Positions 22,917-32,209 of a DNA stretch of 58,732 nucleotides are shown here, in pieces. Under the pieces are notes generated by a model that saw only the letters and a program-made list of their open reading frames with translations, was not told the origin of the DNA and made no database searches. Numbering within the stretch: the stretch's first letter is position 1; every line of letters starts with the position of its first letter. The position numbers and the translations under genes were made by a program. This DNA comes from Spirochaetaceae bacterium (lineage in GTDB: Bacteria > Spirochaetota > Spirochaetia > DSM-27196 > SLST01), in the NCBI GenBank assembly GCA_007118855.1, contig SKQU01000259.1:1-58732 (forward strand). The letters are read 5' to 3'.

Positions 22917-23555
22917 ATGAGAGCAAGCAAACTCGCGAGTCTGCCGACGATCAAGCGTCTTCCATCGTACCTGCACGTCATAGAGAACGCCGCGCGCGAA
23001 GGCCGGACGTTCATCTCCGGGACCGTGATCGCCGACGAGCTCGAGCTCGAGCCGATCCAGGTGCGCAAGGATCTCGCGATCACGGGCATCGTGGGAAAGC
23101 CTCGCGTCGGCTTTCCGGTCCAGGAGCTGATCGACGCGATCTACGGGTTCCTCCACTGGGACACCTGCCACCGCGCCGTTATCGTGGGGGCCGGAAGCCT
23201 CGCGACCGCGCTCATGGGGTATCCTGAGTTTCCCAGACGAGGCCTCAGTATCGAGGCGGCCTTCGATGTGGATCCGGCCAAGGTCGGCCGGGTCATCAAC
23301 GGAAAGCCGGTTTATCACCTGGACAAGCTCGCTGAGCGGGTCGAGCGGCTTTCAGCGTCGATGGCGATTCTGACGGTCCCCAACCAGGTCGCACAGGAGG
23401 TGGCGGAGCTGACGATAGCCGCCGGCATCACGGCTATCTGGAACTTCACGAACGTGAAGCTCAAAGTCCCCCCCGAGATACTCGTTCAGAAGGAGGATCT
23501 TTCCTCGGGATACGCGGTGCTCTCGGTCAAGATCAGGATGCTCAATGGCGAATGA
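22917..23555 (+). CDS. rex: redox-sensing transcriptional repressor Rex
   Basis: A 212-residue repressor that senses the NADH/NAD+ ratio. The N-terminal winged helix covers residues 5-80 (TIKRLPSYLHVIENAAREGR, IQVRKDLAITG). The Rossmann domain begins at RAVIVGAGSLATALMGYP, and ILTVPNQVAQEVAELTIAAGI plus IWNFTNVKLKVP are typical Rex motifs. The ATG at 22917 is preferred over the TTG at 22893 because GAGGAG precedes it by about 9 nt and the conserved domain begins there. Overlaps the downstream methyltransferase gene by 11 bp. Confidence 0.95.
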   Translation: MRASKLASLPTIKRLPSYLHVIENAAREGRTFISGTVIADELELEPIQVRKDLAITGIVGKPRVGFPVQELIDAIYGFLHWDTCHRAVIVGAGSLATALMGYPEFPRRGLSIEAAFDVDPAKVGRVINGKPVYHLDKLAERVERLSASMAILTVPNQVAQEVAELTIAAGITAIWNFTNVKLKVPPEILVQKEDLSSGYAVLSVKIRMLNGE

Positions 23556-24525
23556 CCTGGAGTACCAGGTTGACATCTTCGCAAACCGGTTGAACAAGCG
23601 CGCGAAGCACATTGGCAAGTGGGCGCGCCGCAACGGCGTCTCATGCTACCGCCTCTACGACGCGGACGTCCCCGAGATACCGCTCGTCGTTGATCGCTAC
23701 GAGAACTACCTCCACATCTGCGAGTACCACGCTCCGCACAAAAACCTCCCGGGATCGCCTGAGGAGTATCGCCGGCGCATGGGCGACGCGGCGCGACGCA
23801 CCCTGGGAATCCCCGAATCCAACCTCTTCTACAAGACAAGACGCAAGACCGGTCGCGGCGAGCAGTACGAGAAGCTCTCGACCTCTCAGGTTACGGCGGT
23901 CGTGCAGGAGGGCGGGCTGCGGTTCCTCATCAACCTCAGCGACTATCTGGACACGGGGCTTTTCCTCGACCACCGGATCACACGGTCGATGGTCCGTGAC
24001 ATGGTCGTGGAGCTCGGCGAGACCGGTCCGGTGCGTGTCCTGAACCTCTTCAGCTATACCGGGTCATTCACCGTCTACGCGGCGGCCGGCGGGGCGGCCT
24101 CCACGGTGAGCGTCGACCTGAGCCCCACCTACACGTCCTGGGCGAGAGAGAACCTCGCGCTCAACGGGTATGCCGGGGGCAACCACCGGTTCGAGGTAGC
24201 CGACGTCTTCGCCTTTCTCGAGCGTGAGCGAGCCCGCGGGGCTCGCTACGATCTTCTGATCCTCGACCCGCCCACCTTCTCGAACAGCAAGAAGATGTCG
24301 CGAACGCTCGACGTTCAGCGCGATCACGGTGAGCTGCTCGCATCCTGCGGTCACATCCTGCGTCCCGGCGGTCTGCTGCTCTTTTCGACCAATCGGCGAC
24401 GATTCCGGCTCTCCGACGCACCGTCACTGCTCTCGGTGCAGGAGATCACTCGCGAGACGATTCCTCAGGACTTCCGCAACGGACGAATTCACCACGCCTA
24501 TCTCGCCGAGAGGAGCACATCGTAG
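23545..24525 (+). CDS. class I SAM-dependent 23S rRNA methyltransferase (RlmK/RlmI-like)
   Basis: A 326-residue Rossmann methyltransferase matching the C-terminal half of fused RlmL (RlmK) and RlmI. Characteristic motifs are LDTGLFLDHRITRSM, VLNLFSYTGSFTVYAAAGGA (SAM binding), SVDLSPTYTSWARENLALNG and the catalytic-site LILDPPTFSNSK. Likely substrate is a base in 23S rRNA (G2069-like, m7G); the exact site cannot be read from sequence. Co-transcribed with rex. Its 3' end overlaps the convergent ABC importer gene by 28 bp. Confidence 0.88.
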   Translation: MANDLEYQVDIFANRLNKRAKHIGKWARRNGVSCYRLYDADVPEIPLVVDRYENYLHICEYHAPHKNLPGSPEEYRRRMGDAARRTLGIPESNLFYKTRRKTGRGEQYEKLSTSQVTAVVQEGGLRFLINLSDYLDTGLFLDHRITRSMVRDMVVELGETGPVRVLNLFSYTGSFTVYAAAGGAASTVSVDLSPTYTSWARENLALNGYAGGNHRFEVADVFAFLERERARGARYDLLILDPPTFSNSKKMSRTLDVQRDHGELLASCGHILRPGGLLLFSTNRRRFRLSDAPSLLSVQEITRETIPQDFRNGRIHHAYLAERSTS

Positions 24526-26039
24526 AGTCGCGCGGCATGCCGCTGGTGCGCCGCGCAGCGGGGATCGCGCTCCCCGGTGTCCAGGTCGACGCGTTCTTCG
24601 CCGACGATCCGTCCCGGAGTGCCGGCCATGATGATGATCCGGTCGCCGGTCGCAAGCGCCTCCACCACGTCGTGCGTCACCATGATCGTAACGCCGCATC
24701 CAGCAGTCACGGTACGAACCTGTCCGGCGAGCTCGAGCTTCACCGCGAGGTCGAGATTCTGAAACGGCTCGTCGAGCAGCAGCATCTGTCCACAATAGGC
24801 GAATGCGCGTGCCAGAGAGAGTCGTTGCTGCATCCCTCCGCTCAGTGCATCCGGGTACGCAGCGCCGTGCAAAGGCAGCCGGGCGAGCTGCAGCGACTCG
24901 CGAACGCGCGCCGCGTCAGTGCCGGCGAGCACGAACTCAATGTTCGCCGCGGCATCCGCCCAGGGCAGAAGGCGCGGCTCCTGGAAGACCATTGACCGGC
25001 ACTCAGGCGCCTCGATCGTACCGCTGTGCGGTTCGTCGAGTCCGGCGATGAGCCGCAGCAGCGTCGTCTTCCCGCAGCCGGACGGCCCGAGCACGACGGT
25101 GATCTCACCGGGCTCGAACGCCACGCTCAACCCGGCGAAGACCAGATGCGCGCCGTACGAGCGGCTGACCTCGGAGACCAGCACCGGCTGCGCGGCGGCG
25201 GGCGCCGCTATGCGGGCCGGGGCCGCGCCGTCTCGAGAGACGATCGCGTGATCGGCCGGCGAGGCTGACGCGCGGCCGCGACGAAGGCCCGGCGCGAGCC
25301 GCTCGATCGTGCGCAGCAGCGACTCGGTGAGCGCACTGACGGCGATCACCGCGAGGGTCAGCGCCAGGATGCGCGGGGTGTCCAGATAGAACCGCGCCTC
25401 CTGCATCGCACCACCAAGGGCGTTTCGCGGCTGCACGATCACCTCGGCTGCGACGGTCACCTTGTACGCCATACCGAGCCCGGCATGCGCCGAGGCGAAG
25501 AGGTAGGGACGCAGAGCCGGCAGCGTCAGCTCCCGAATCCTGCGCGACCGCGGCACCCGGTAGACGCTCGCCATCTCGCGCAGCTGTCCTGATGCCGCGC
25601 GCGTTCCGGCAGTGACGTTCTCCACGACGACGGGAACGACCATGAGCCATGTGACGAAGACCGGAGCGAGCGAGGCGCGAAACCAGATCAGCGCGAGGAG
25701 GATGATCGCGATGACCGGCGTCGAGCGTATCAGCACGAGCGCGGGCAGGAGCACGGGACCGGCGAGGTTCGACGACCCGCGCAGGAGTCCCCACGCCAGC
25801 CCCACGGCGAATGCCGCGGCGAAACCCACCATCGTGCGCGCGACGGTCCCGGCCAGATGGCCGTAGAAAGAACGGTTGGTCATCTGCGACCAGAGCGCGA
25901 CGACCGTCTCTCCCGGTCCGGGCAGGATGATGACGGCCGCGATGACCCGTGCCGCCACCGCCCAGGCCGCGATGATCATCACCACCCCAAGGGCAAGGAG
26001 CAGGGGGCCGTATCGTCGCGCCCGTCGGTCGCCCTTCAT
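24498..26039 (-). CDS. ABC importer with permease and ATPase fused in one chain (SsuBC/TauBC type)
   Basis: Residues 1-265 are a binding-protein-dependent permease with about six membrane helices and the EAA-loop region (ASVYRVPRSRRIRELTLPALRPY). Residues 290-513 are an ATPase: Walker A GPSGCGKTTLLRLIAG, signature ALSGGMQQRLSLARAFA, Walker B MLLLDEPFQNLD, H-loop VTHDVVEAL. The two parts are separate genes in most nitrate/sulfonate/taurine/thiamine-precursor importers. No substrate-binding protein gene lies nearby, so the substrate is unknown. It starts 7 bp after tyrS and seems to ride on the tRNA-synthetase transcript. Confidence 0.88.
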   Translation of the reverse strand: MKGDRRARRYGPLLLALGVVMIIAAWAVAARVIAAVIILPGPGETVVALWSQMTNRSFYGHLAGTVARTMVGFAAAFAVGLAWGLLRGSSNLAGPVLLPALVLIRSTPVIAIILLALIWFRASLAPVFVTWLMVVPVVVENVTAGTRAASGQLREMASVYRVPRSRRIRELTLPALRPYLFASAHAGLGMAYKVTVAAEVIVQPRNALGGAMQEARFYLDTPRILALTLAVIAVSALTESLLRTIERLAPGLRRGRASASPADHAIVSRDGAAPARIAAPAAAQPVLVSEVSRSYGAHLVFAGLSVAFEPGEITVVLGPSGCGKTTLLRLIAGLDEPHSGTIEAPECRSMVFQEPRLLPWADAAANIEFVLAGTDAARVRESLQLARLPLHGAAYPDALSGGMQQRLSLARAFAYCGQMLLLDEPFQNLDLAVKLELAGQVRTVTAGCGVTIMVTHDVVEALATGDRIIIMAGTPGRIVGEERVDLDTGERDPRCAAHQRHAARLYDVLLSAR

Positions 26040-26046
26040 CGCCGTC

Positions 26047-27288
26047 CTATACTACGAGCACCCGGTAGTAGCGTTTCTTGCCGGCGCGCAGGAGCAGCTC
26101 GCCGTCGACAACCCAGCTCGCGTCGATTACCTGCTCGACGTCGCTGATCCGTCGATCATTGATGCGCGCGCCGCCCTGCGTCACGAGCCGTCGAGCCTCG
26201 TTTCGCGACGCGCACAGACCGGTCCGACTGAACAGATCGGTCACGCCGATGCCGCCGGCGAGATCGCTCGCAGCTACCGTGACGCTGGGGATGGCATCGA
26301 TCGCGCCGGGCGCCTCCGGCCCGCCGGCCCCGAAGGCGGCCCGCGCGGTCGCGCGCGCCTGCTCCGCGGCTGCTGGCCCGTGGATGAGCGCCGTGGCCTC
26401 CACGGCGAGGACTTCCTTCGCCCCGTTGATCTGTTCGCCGGGAAGCTCAGCGAGCCGTCGGCACTCTTCGAGAGGCAGAAAGGTGTAGGTCAGGAGGAAC
26501 TTCTCGACGTCGTCGTCCGGGACGTTGCGCCAGTACTGGTACATCTCGTAGGGGCTCACCACCGCGGCATCGAGGAAGATTGCCCCGGACTCGGTCTTGC
26601 CCATCTTCTTCCCGTCGGCCCGCGTGACCAGGGGAAAGGTGAGGCCGAAGACCTCGGTTCCCTCGACCCGCCGCGTCAGGTCAACCCCCGCGACGATATT
26701 GCCCCACTGGTCGTCTCCGCCGATCTGCAGCCGCACGCCGTGATGCCGCGAGAGCTCGAGAAAGTCGAAGCTCTGCAACAGCTGGTAATTGAACTCAATG
26801 AAGGAAAGACCGGTCTCCAGGCGCATCCGGTATGTCTCGAAGCTCAGCATCCGGTTCACCGAGAAGTGCCTGCCTATGTCGCGCAGGAAGTCGATGTAGT
26901 TCAGATCCGCGAGCCAGTCCGCATTGTTCACGATCCTCGCTTCCGTGCCGGCCGCCGCGAGAAAGGACTCGATCTGGCGGCGAATCGCTTCGACGTTTTC
27001 GTCGATCTGTTCCACGGTGAGCATCCGCCGCATCTCGGTCTTGCCCGACGGGTCGCCGATGCGCGCGGTCCCTGCGCCAATAAGCACGACGGCACGGTGT
27101 CCGGCCCGGGCGAGATGGGCGAGCGCGTACAGCGGGACGAGATGCCCTATGTGAAGGCTGCCTCCGGTGGGATCGATCCCCACGTAGAAGGAGACCGGCT
27201 CGCGGTCCATGAGACCGGAGAGCGAATCGACGTCGGTACACTGGGCGAAGAAGCCGCGCTCTTGAAGCGTCCCGATCGCGGGGTTCAC
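26047..27288 (-). CDS. tyrS: tyrosyl-tRNA synthetase
   Basis: Class I synthetase, 413 residues. HIGH motif in SLHIGHLVPL, KMSKS-type motif KKMGKTESG, tyrosine pocket region VSFYVGIDPTGGS, and a C-terminal S4 RNA-binding domain (LCASRNEARRLVTQGGARIND). It is 4-bp overlapped by glyS upstream. Confidence 0.97.
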   Translation of the reverse strand: MNPAIGTLQERGFFAQCTDVDSLSGLMDREPVSFYVGIDPTGGSLHIGHLVPLYALAHLARAGHRAVVLIGAGTARIGDPSGKTEMRRMLTVEQIDENVEAIRRQIESFLAAAGTEARIVNNADWLADLNYIDFLRDIGRHFSVNRMLSFETYRMRLETGLSFIEFNYQLLQSFDFLELSRHHGVRLQIGGDDQWGNIVAGVDLTRRVEGTEVFGLTFPLVTRADGKKMGKTESGAIFLDAAVVSPYEMYQYWRNVPDDDVEKFLLTYTFLPLEECRRLAELPGEQINGAKEVLAVEATALIHGPAAAEQARATARAAFGAGGPEAPGAIDAIPSVTVAASDLAGGIGVTDLFSRTGLCASRNEARRLVTQGGARINDRRISDVEQVIDASWVVDGELLLRAGKKRYYRVLVV

Positions 27289-28634
27289 GATCCTACCCGT
27301 CGGTACGCGCGGCTCTCACTGCGTATGCGCGGCGCGATCTCGGACACCGGAATGCGCACCTGTTCCATGGAATCGCGAAACCGCAGCGTGACCGTGTCGT
27401 TCTCTTTCGTTTCGTAATCGATGGTGATGCAGTACGGGGTACCGATCTCGTCCTGTCTCCGGTAGCGGCGCCCGATCGCGCCGCCCTGGTCGTAGAAGGT
27501 CGAGAAGTCCTCGCGCAGAGCGCGCTCGATCTCCCTTGCCCGTTCGGCAAGCCCGTCCTTCTTCACGAGCGGAAAGACCCCCACGGTCACCGGCGCGAGG
27601 TCTGGATGGAACCGCAGAACGGTGCGAGTGTCGTTCTCACCGACCCGTTCCTCCTCGTACGCATCGGCGAGCACCGTAAGGACGCTACGGGTCAGTCCGG
27701 CCGATGTCTCGATGATGTAGGGCACGAAGCGTTCGTTCTTCTGGTCATCGAGGTAGGTAAGATCCTTGCCGGAATACTCGGCGTGACGCGACAGGTCATA
27801 GTCGGTCCGATTATGGACGCCTTCGAGCTCGCTCCACCCGAAGGGAAAGAGGTACTCGATGTCGTAGGCGGTCTTCGCGTAATGGGCGAGCTCGTCGGGG
27901 CCGTGCTCCTTCCACCGCAGCCGGTCGGGCCGGATACCGAGCCGCCGGTAGTACTCCATCCGCTCGCCGCGCCAGTAGTCGAACCACTTTTCGTCTTCCG
28001 AAGGGTGAACGAAGTACTGCATCTCCATCTGCTCGAACTCGCAGGTGCGGAAGATGAAGTTCTTGGTGACGATCTCGTTACGGAAGGCCTTGCCCACCTG
28101 CGCGATCCCGAAGGGGATCCTCACGCGCGAGGTCTGCACGACGTTCTTGAAGTTCACGTAGATGCCCTGGGCCGTCTCCGGTCGCAGGTAGACGACACTC
28201 GCAGACTCCTCAACCGGTCCCATGTGGGTCCTGAACATCAGGTTGAACTTGCGCGGCTGGGAGAGCGGGTTTCCCGCGGGACTGGTCATCGTCTCGCGCT
28301 GCTCGTCGGTCAGGTGATCGAAGCGGAAACGCTCGTTCGTCACGGTATCCTCGACCAGGAGGTCGTCGAAGTTCTCGATATGGCCGCTGGCCTCCCACAC
28401 CCGCGGATGCATCATGATCGCGGCGTCAAGGCCGACGATGTCGTCGTGCAGCTGGGTCATATCACGCCACCAGAAGCGCTGGATACGGTTCTTCAACTCC
28501 GACCCGAGCGGCCCGTAGTCCCAGGCGGAGGCGAGCCCGCCGTAGATATCCGAGGAGGGGAAGATGAACCCGCGTCGCTTACACAGCGAAACGATGCTCT
28601 CCATGATCTTCGGGTCGGTTGCGACATCTGCCAT
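27285..28634 (-). CDS. glyQS: glycyl-tRNA synthetase, homodimeric type
   Basis: The single-chain alpha2 class II enzyme of 449 residues, not the alpha2beta2 form. Motifs include RRGFIFPSSDIYGGLASAWD and DYGPLGSELK at the N-terminus, PETAQGIYVNFKNV, IPFGIAQVGKAFRNEI (motif 2 region) and the C-terminal anticodon-binding domain (LAPVTVGVFPLVKK). Located between gltX and tyrS with overlapping ends, so the three synthetases are translated from one message. Confidence 0.96.
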   Translation of the reverse strand: MADVATDPKIMESIVSLCKRRGFIFPSSDIYGGLASAWDYGPLGSELKNRIQRFWWRDMTQLHDDIVGLDAAIMMHPRVWEASGHIENFDDLLVEDTVTNERFRFDHLTDEQRETMTSPAGNPLSQPRKFNLMFRTHMGPVEESASVVYLRPETAQGIYVNFKNVVQTSRVRIPFGIAQVGKAFRNEIVTKNFIFRTCEFEQMEMQYFVHPSEDEKWFDYWRGERMEYYRRLGIRPDRLRWKEHGPDELAHYAKTAYDIEYLFPFGWSELEGVHNRTDYDLSRHAEYSGKDLTYLDDQKNERFVPYIIETSAGLTRSVLTVLADAYEEERVGENDTRTVLRFHPDLAPVTVGVFPLVKKDGLAERAREIERALREDFSTFYDQGGAIGRRYRRQDEIGTPYCITIDYETKENDTVTLRFRDSMEQVRIPVSEIAPRIRSESRAYRRVGS

Positions 28635-30091
28635 CAGCGAGACTCCTTCAGTCGTTGTAATGCCTTCTGTACCCGTCTGACAGACGAGTCGGCGCCGAGC
28701 AGGCGGATCGAGCCGAACAGGGGTGGTGAAACCCGACTCCCGGTGATCGCGACACGAATCGGCATCAGGAGGTTGCCGAGCCTGGTTTCGAGCGCAGCGG
28801 CCTTCGCGCGAAACCGCTCTTCGTTCTCCTCGTCCGTGGCGTCCGGTATCTGTGCGACGAGCGGCAACACCGCCTCGAGAAGCGCCGCCGTTTCTCCCCG
28901 GTCGAGCTTCTTCGGGACCATCTCTTCAGGGTCGAAATCGGGCTCTTCGAAGAGAAACCGGATCAGACCGGGTGCGTCGGCGAGGTACTTCAGACGTTCC
29001 TGGATGAGCGGAACAGCATCGCGCACGGTCCGGATGTCCGCCTCATCCGGCGGGTCGGCAATGAGCCCCGAGCGCTGCATGAAGGGAAGCAACGCCTGCG
29101 CAAGGCTGTCCGCAGCGCACTCGCGAATGTAGTACCCGTTCAGCCACTCGAGCTTCTGATAATCGAAGACCGCGGGCGCCTTGTTGATCCTGTCCAGCAA
29201 GAAGATCCGTTCGAGCTCCTCGAGCGAGAAGATCTCCTGCTTGTCGTCGTAGCTCCACCCCACCCTCACGAGGTAGTTGATCAGCGCCTCCGGAAGGTAG
29301 CCGCGTTCGCGGAACTCGAGCACTCGTGTCGCTCCGTGCCGCTTACTGAGCTTCTTGCCGTCCTCCCCGACGACGAGCGGCAGATGACAGAAGACCGGCG
29401 GTTCCCAGCCGAACGCCTCGTAGAGCAGCACGTGGACGGGTGTTGACGGCACCCACTCCGGTCCGCGCATGATATGGCTGATCTCCATCAGGTGGTCGTC
29501 CACCACGGCCGCGAGGTGATAGGTGGGAAACCCGTCGGACTTCATCAGTACCGGATCAGCCGGAAGATCCTCGTTCTTCCAGCTCAACTGCCCGAGCACG
29601 ACGTCGTCAAAGCGCGTGCTGCCGTCAAGCGGCGTCTTGAACCGGATCACCGCAGGTACGCCTGAATCACGGTATGAGGCAAGCTGCTCCTCGGGCATGT
29701 CACGGAACCTGCGGTCGTAGCCGCCCTTGCCGTCGCTCGCCTCACGCTGCGCGGCGAGCTCTTGCGCCGAGTCGTAGGCATAGTAGGCGAATCCGGCGTC
29801 TACGAGCCGCGCCGCGTGCCGGCGGTAGATGTCCAGGCGTTCGGACTGAACATACGGACCGTAGGCGCCGCCCACGTCGGGGCCCTCGTCCCATCTCAGG
29901 CCGAGCCAGCCGAAGGTGTCGTAGATGTCCTGCAGAGAGGCCTCATCGTAGCGTTCGCGGTCGGTGTCCTCTATGCGCAGCAGGAACACGCCCGCCTGAG
30001 ATCGAGCGTAGAGGTAGGCGAAGAGTGCGGTCCTGACGCTGCCGATGTGCTGAAGCCCCGTCGGCGACGGAGCGTATCGAACGCGTACCAT
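28634..30091 (-). CDS. gltX: glutamyl-tRNA synthetase
   Basis: Class I, 485 residues. HIGH-type motif in YAPSPTGLQHIGSVRTALFA and KMSKS-type KKLSKRHGATRV. The C-terminal anticodon-binding helical domain is complete. The gene shares one base with glyS. Whether the enzyme is discriminating for tRNA-Glu or also charges tRNA-Gln cannot be read by eye. It follows the aminotransferase gene by 8 bp. Confidence 0.97.
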   Translation of the reverse strand: MVRVRYAPSPTGLQHIGSVRTALFAYLYARSQAGVFLLRIEDTDRERYDEASLQDIYDTFGWLGLRWDEGPDVGGAYGPYVQSERLDIYRRHAARLVDAGFAYYAYDSAQELAAQREASDGKGGYDRRFRDMPEEQLASYRDSGVPAVIRFKTPLDGSTRFDDVVLGQLSWKNEDLPADPVLMKSDGFPTYHLAAVVDDHLMEISHIMRGPEWVPSTPVHVLLYEAFGWEPPVFCHLPLVVGEDGKKLSKRHGATRVLEFRERGYLPEALINYLVRVGWSYDDKQEIFSLEELERIFLLDRINKAPAVFDYQKLEWLNGYYIRECAADSLAQALLPFMQRSGLIADPPDEADIRTVRDAVPLIQERLKYLADAPGLIRFLFEEPDFDPEEMVPKKLDRGETAALLEAVLPLVAQIPDATDEENEERFRAKAAALETRLGNLLMPIRVAITGSRVSPPLFGSIRLLGADSSVRRVQKALQRLKESR

Positions 30092-30099
30092 ATGCCTCC

Positions 30100-31314
30100 T
30101 TACTGACGATACCAGGAGAGAAACTCCCGAAGCCCATGTGCCGCCAGAGTGAGGGTCTCGTCGTCCGGCAGGAAGACGATCCGGAAATGGTCGGGCGTCG
30201 GCCAGTTGAAACCGGTCCCCTGAACGACGAGTATGTGCTTCTCTTTCAGAAGATCGAGCGTGAAACGGGTATCGTCAACGATGCCGAACCGCTTGGGATC
30301 GAGCCGGGGAAACAGATAGAGCGCTCCCTTCGGCTTCACGCAGCTCACGCCGGGGATCGAGCTGATGAGCTCGTGAGCACGGTCCCGCTGATCACGCAGC
30401 CGACCGCCCGGCACGACGAGGTCGTTGATGCTCTGGTACCCGCCCAGCGCGGTTTGAATCGCGTATTGCGCCGGCACATTGCTGCACAGCCGCATGTTCG
30501 CAAGGATATCGAGCCCCTCGCGGTAGTCCTCCATGAGCAGCTTGCGACCGGAGAGCAACATCCATCCGGAGCGAAACCCGGGCGCGCGGTAGTTCTTGGA
30601 CAACCCGCCGAAACTGACGCAGACGAGATCGTTGCAGATACTCGCCATCGTGACGTGCCGGGCATCGTCGTAGACGATCTTGTCATAGATCTCGTCGGCG
30701 AACACCATCAACCGGTGCTCTGCCGCTATGTCATGGATCGCCTCGAGCGTCTCCAGCGGATAGACCGCGCCGGTGGGATTGTTCGGGTTGATGACGACGA
30801 TGCCGCAGGTGCGTTCGGTGACCTTGTCCCGGACGTCCGCGAGATCGGGCAGCCAGTCGGACTGTTCGTCACAGATGTAGTGCACCGGCGTTCCGCCGGA
30901 CAGGCGGACCGCCGCGGTCCACAGAGGGTAGTCGGGCGCCGGCACGAGCATCTCGTCGCCGTTGTTGAGCAGCCCCTGCATGGACATCACAATGAGCTCG
31001 CTCACCCCGTTCCCGAGGTATATGTCCTCGATCTCCACCTCGGGCACTTCGCGCTGCTGATAGTATTGCATGACGGCCTTGCGCGCGGAGAACAGGCCCT
31101 TGCTGTCGCAGTACCCCTGGCTGTCACGGAGATTGAGGATGACATCGTGGAACATCTCGTCCGGCGCATCCAGCCCGAAGGGCGCGGTGTTGCCGATATT
31201 GAGCTTGATGATGCGATACCCCTCCTCTTCAAGGCGCTTGGCCTCGGCGAGGACAGGTCCCCTGATGTCGTAGCACACGTCGGTCAGCTTCTTGGACTTG
31301 GATACGTTTTTCAT
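30100..31314 (-). CDS. alaA: PLP-dependent class I aminotransferase (AlaA-like)
   Basis: A 404-residue fold-type I aminotransferase. The Schiff-base lysine is in VSFGGLSKNYRAPGFRSGW. Further family motifs are INPNNPTGAVYP, FADEIYDKIVYDD and the substrate arginine in HFRIVFLPD. It is most like alanine/valine-pyruvate aminotransferases (AlaA/YfbQ), which make alanine from pyruvate with glutamate as donor. It is first of the synthetase run and overlaps the upstream TPR membrane protein gene by 4 bp. Confidence 0.9.
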   Translation of the reverse strand: MKNVSKSKKLTDVCYDIRGPVLAEAKRLEEEGYRIIKLNIGNTAPFGLDAPDEMFHDVILNLRDSQGYCDSKGLFSARKAVMQYYQQREVPEVEIEDIYLGNGVSELIVMSMQGLLNNGDEMLVPAPDYPLWTAAVRLSGGTPVHYICDEQSDWLPDLADVRDKVTERTCGIVVINPNNPTGAVYPLETLEAIHDIAAEHRLMVFADEIYDKIVYDDARHVTMASICNDLVCVSFGGLSKNYRAPGFRSGWMLLSGRKLLMEDYREGLDILANMRLCSNVPAQYAIQTALGGYQSINDLVVPGGRLRDQRDRAHELISSIPGVSCVKPKGALYLFPRLDPKRFGIVDDTRFTLDLLKEKHILVVQGTGFNWPTPDHFRIVFLPDDETLTLAAHGLREFLSWYRQ

Positions 31315-32123
31315 ACGCTGGAAGTTGCGAAGACCCAGTCCCGGGCCTCTTCGATCCGGGAGGAGAGGAAGAGTACCTGGAGATTCGGCCGCTGGCGCTC
31401 CATCTCACGGTCGAGCTTCTCGCGAGTGTACTTCTCGCGCAGCGCCGCGCGCGTCTCGCTCACCTTCCGGCCGATCGCCTCGTCACGGTCGCCGAACGGC
31501 TCGAGCATGTGCGCCGTAAGGGCCCGCACGAGAGGATCGCGGGACTCTTCGAGGACCGCGGAGAGCTGCGCCCGTGCCTCCTCGTGCCTTGACTCGAGCA
31601 TCAGTCCGAAGGCGTATGCCCATCGAAGCCAGGCCGGCTCGGCGGCGCCCGGACGGTCCTTCAGGTCACCGAAGTATTCAACCATGCGCTGCCCGTCGTT
31701 CGAGAGCAGGTGAGGCACCCCCAGCTCGATCGACAGTCCGGGCAGAAGCCGGGGCTTCTCGCGACGGATGTGCGCTTCCAGGTCGCTGATCCTGTCCATC
31801 CTGCCGGTAACGACGTAGGCGTTGACGAGGATCCGGGCACGCTGGCGGGTCAGCCGCTTGCGCTCGTAGGCCCCGCGCTCCAGGAGCGAGACAAGCCCCG
31901 CCCAGTCCTCCTGCTCCAGCAGATTGAAGACACGCCAGTTGTAGCCGAAGTACCCGTTCAGGCCGGCAAGCACCAGGACGAAGGCGGCGCCAATGGGCCA
32001 GTTCCCGCTCCAGAAGACCCGCGTGTACTCCCAGCCCAGCACGAAGGCCGGCATGAAGAAGATCAGGGCGAACGAGGCGACGAGGACAACGTTGAAGACA
32101 ATGAACAGTATTCGGAATCTCAT
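31311..32123 (-). CDS. membrane-anchored protein with TPR-like helical domain, unknown function
   Basis: Two hydrophobic helices (about residues 5-30 and 42-62) precede a cytosolic or periplasmic helical region with TPR-like periodicity (NVVLVASF... then NLLEQEDWAGLVSLLERGAYE, ARILVNAYVVTGRMDRISDLE). The layout resembles spirochaete hypothetical membrane-TPR proteins; I know no function. A TTGAAC-16-TATAGT promoter lies upstream, and the ATG has no strong Shine-Dalgarno. Divergent from the HD-GYP gene. Confidence 0.7.
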   Translation of the reverse strand: MRFRILFIVFNVVLVASFALIFFMPAFVLGWEYTRVFWSGNWPIGAAFVLVLAGLNGYFGYNWRVFNLLEQEDWAGLVSLLERGAYERKRLTRQRARILVNAYVVTGRMDRISDLEAHIRREKPRLLPGLSIELGVPHLLSNDGQRMVEYFGDLKDRPGAAEPAWLRWAYAFGLMLESRHEEARAQLSAVLEESRDPLVRALTAHMLEPFGDRDEAIGRKVSETRAALREKYTREKLDREMERQRPNLQVLFLSSRIEEARDWVFATSSV

Positions 32124-32136
32124 GGGTACTCGGCTG

Positions 32137-32164
32137 ACTATACCAAAATCGCGACAATGTTCAA
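32137..32164 (-). promoter_or_regulatory. sigma-70 promoter of the TPR membrane protein/alaA/synthetase run
   Basis: Minus strand TTGAAC, 16-bp spacer ending TTTTGG, TATAGT. The -10 has an extended TGG context. Predicted leader is about 7 nt. Confidence 0.6.
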
Positions 32165-32189
32165 AGTTCCTCTCATCAGACCGATGTGC

Positions 32190-32195
32190 TATAGT
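32190..32195 (+). promoter_or_regulatory. -10 element of the HD-GYP gene
   Basis: TATAGT, with only a weak -35 (TTCCTC, 17 bp upstream). GGGAG follows at 32199 and the ATG at 32210. Confidence 0.45.
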
Positions 32196-32209
32196 ATCGG
32201 GAGCACGAC

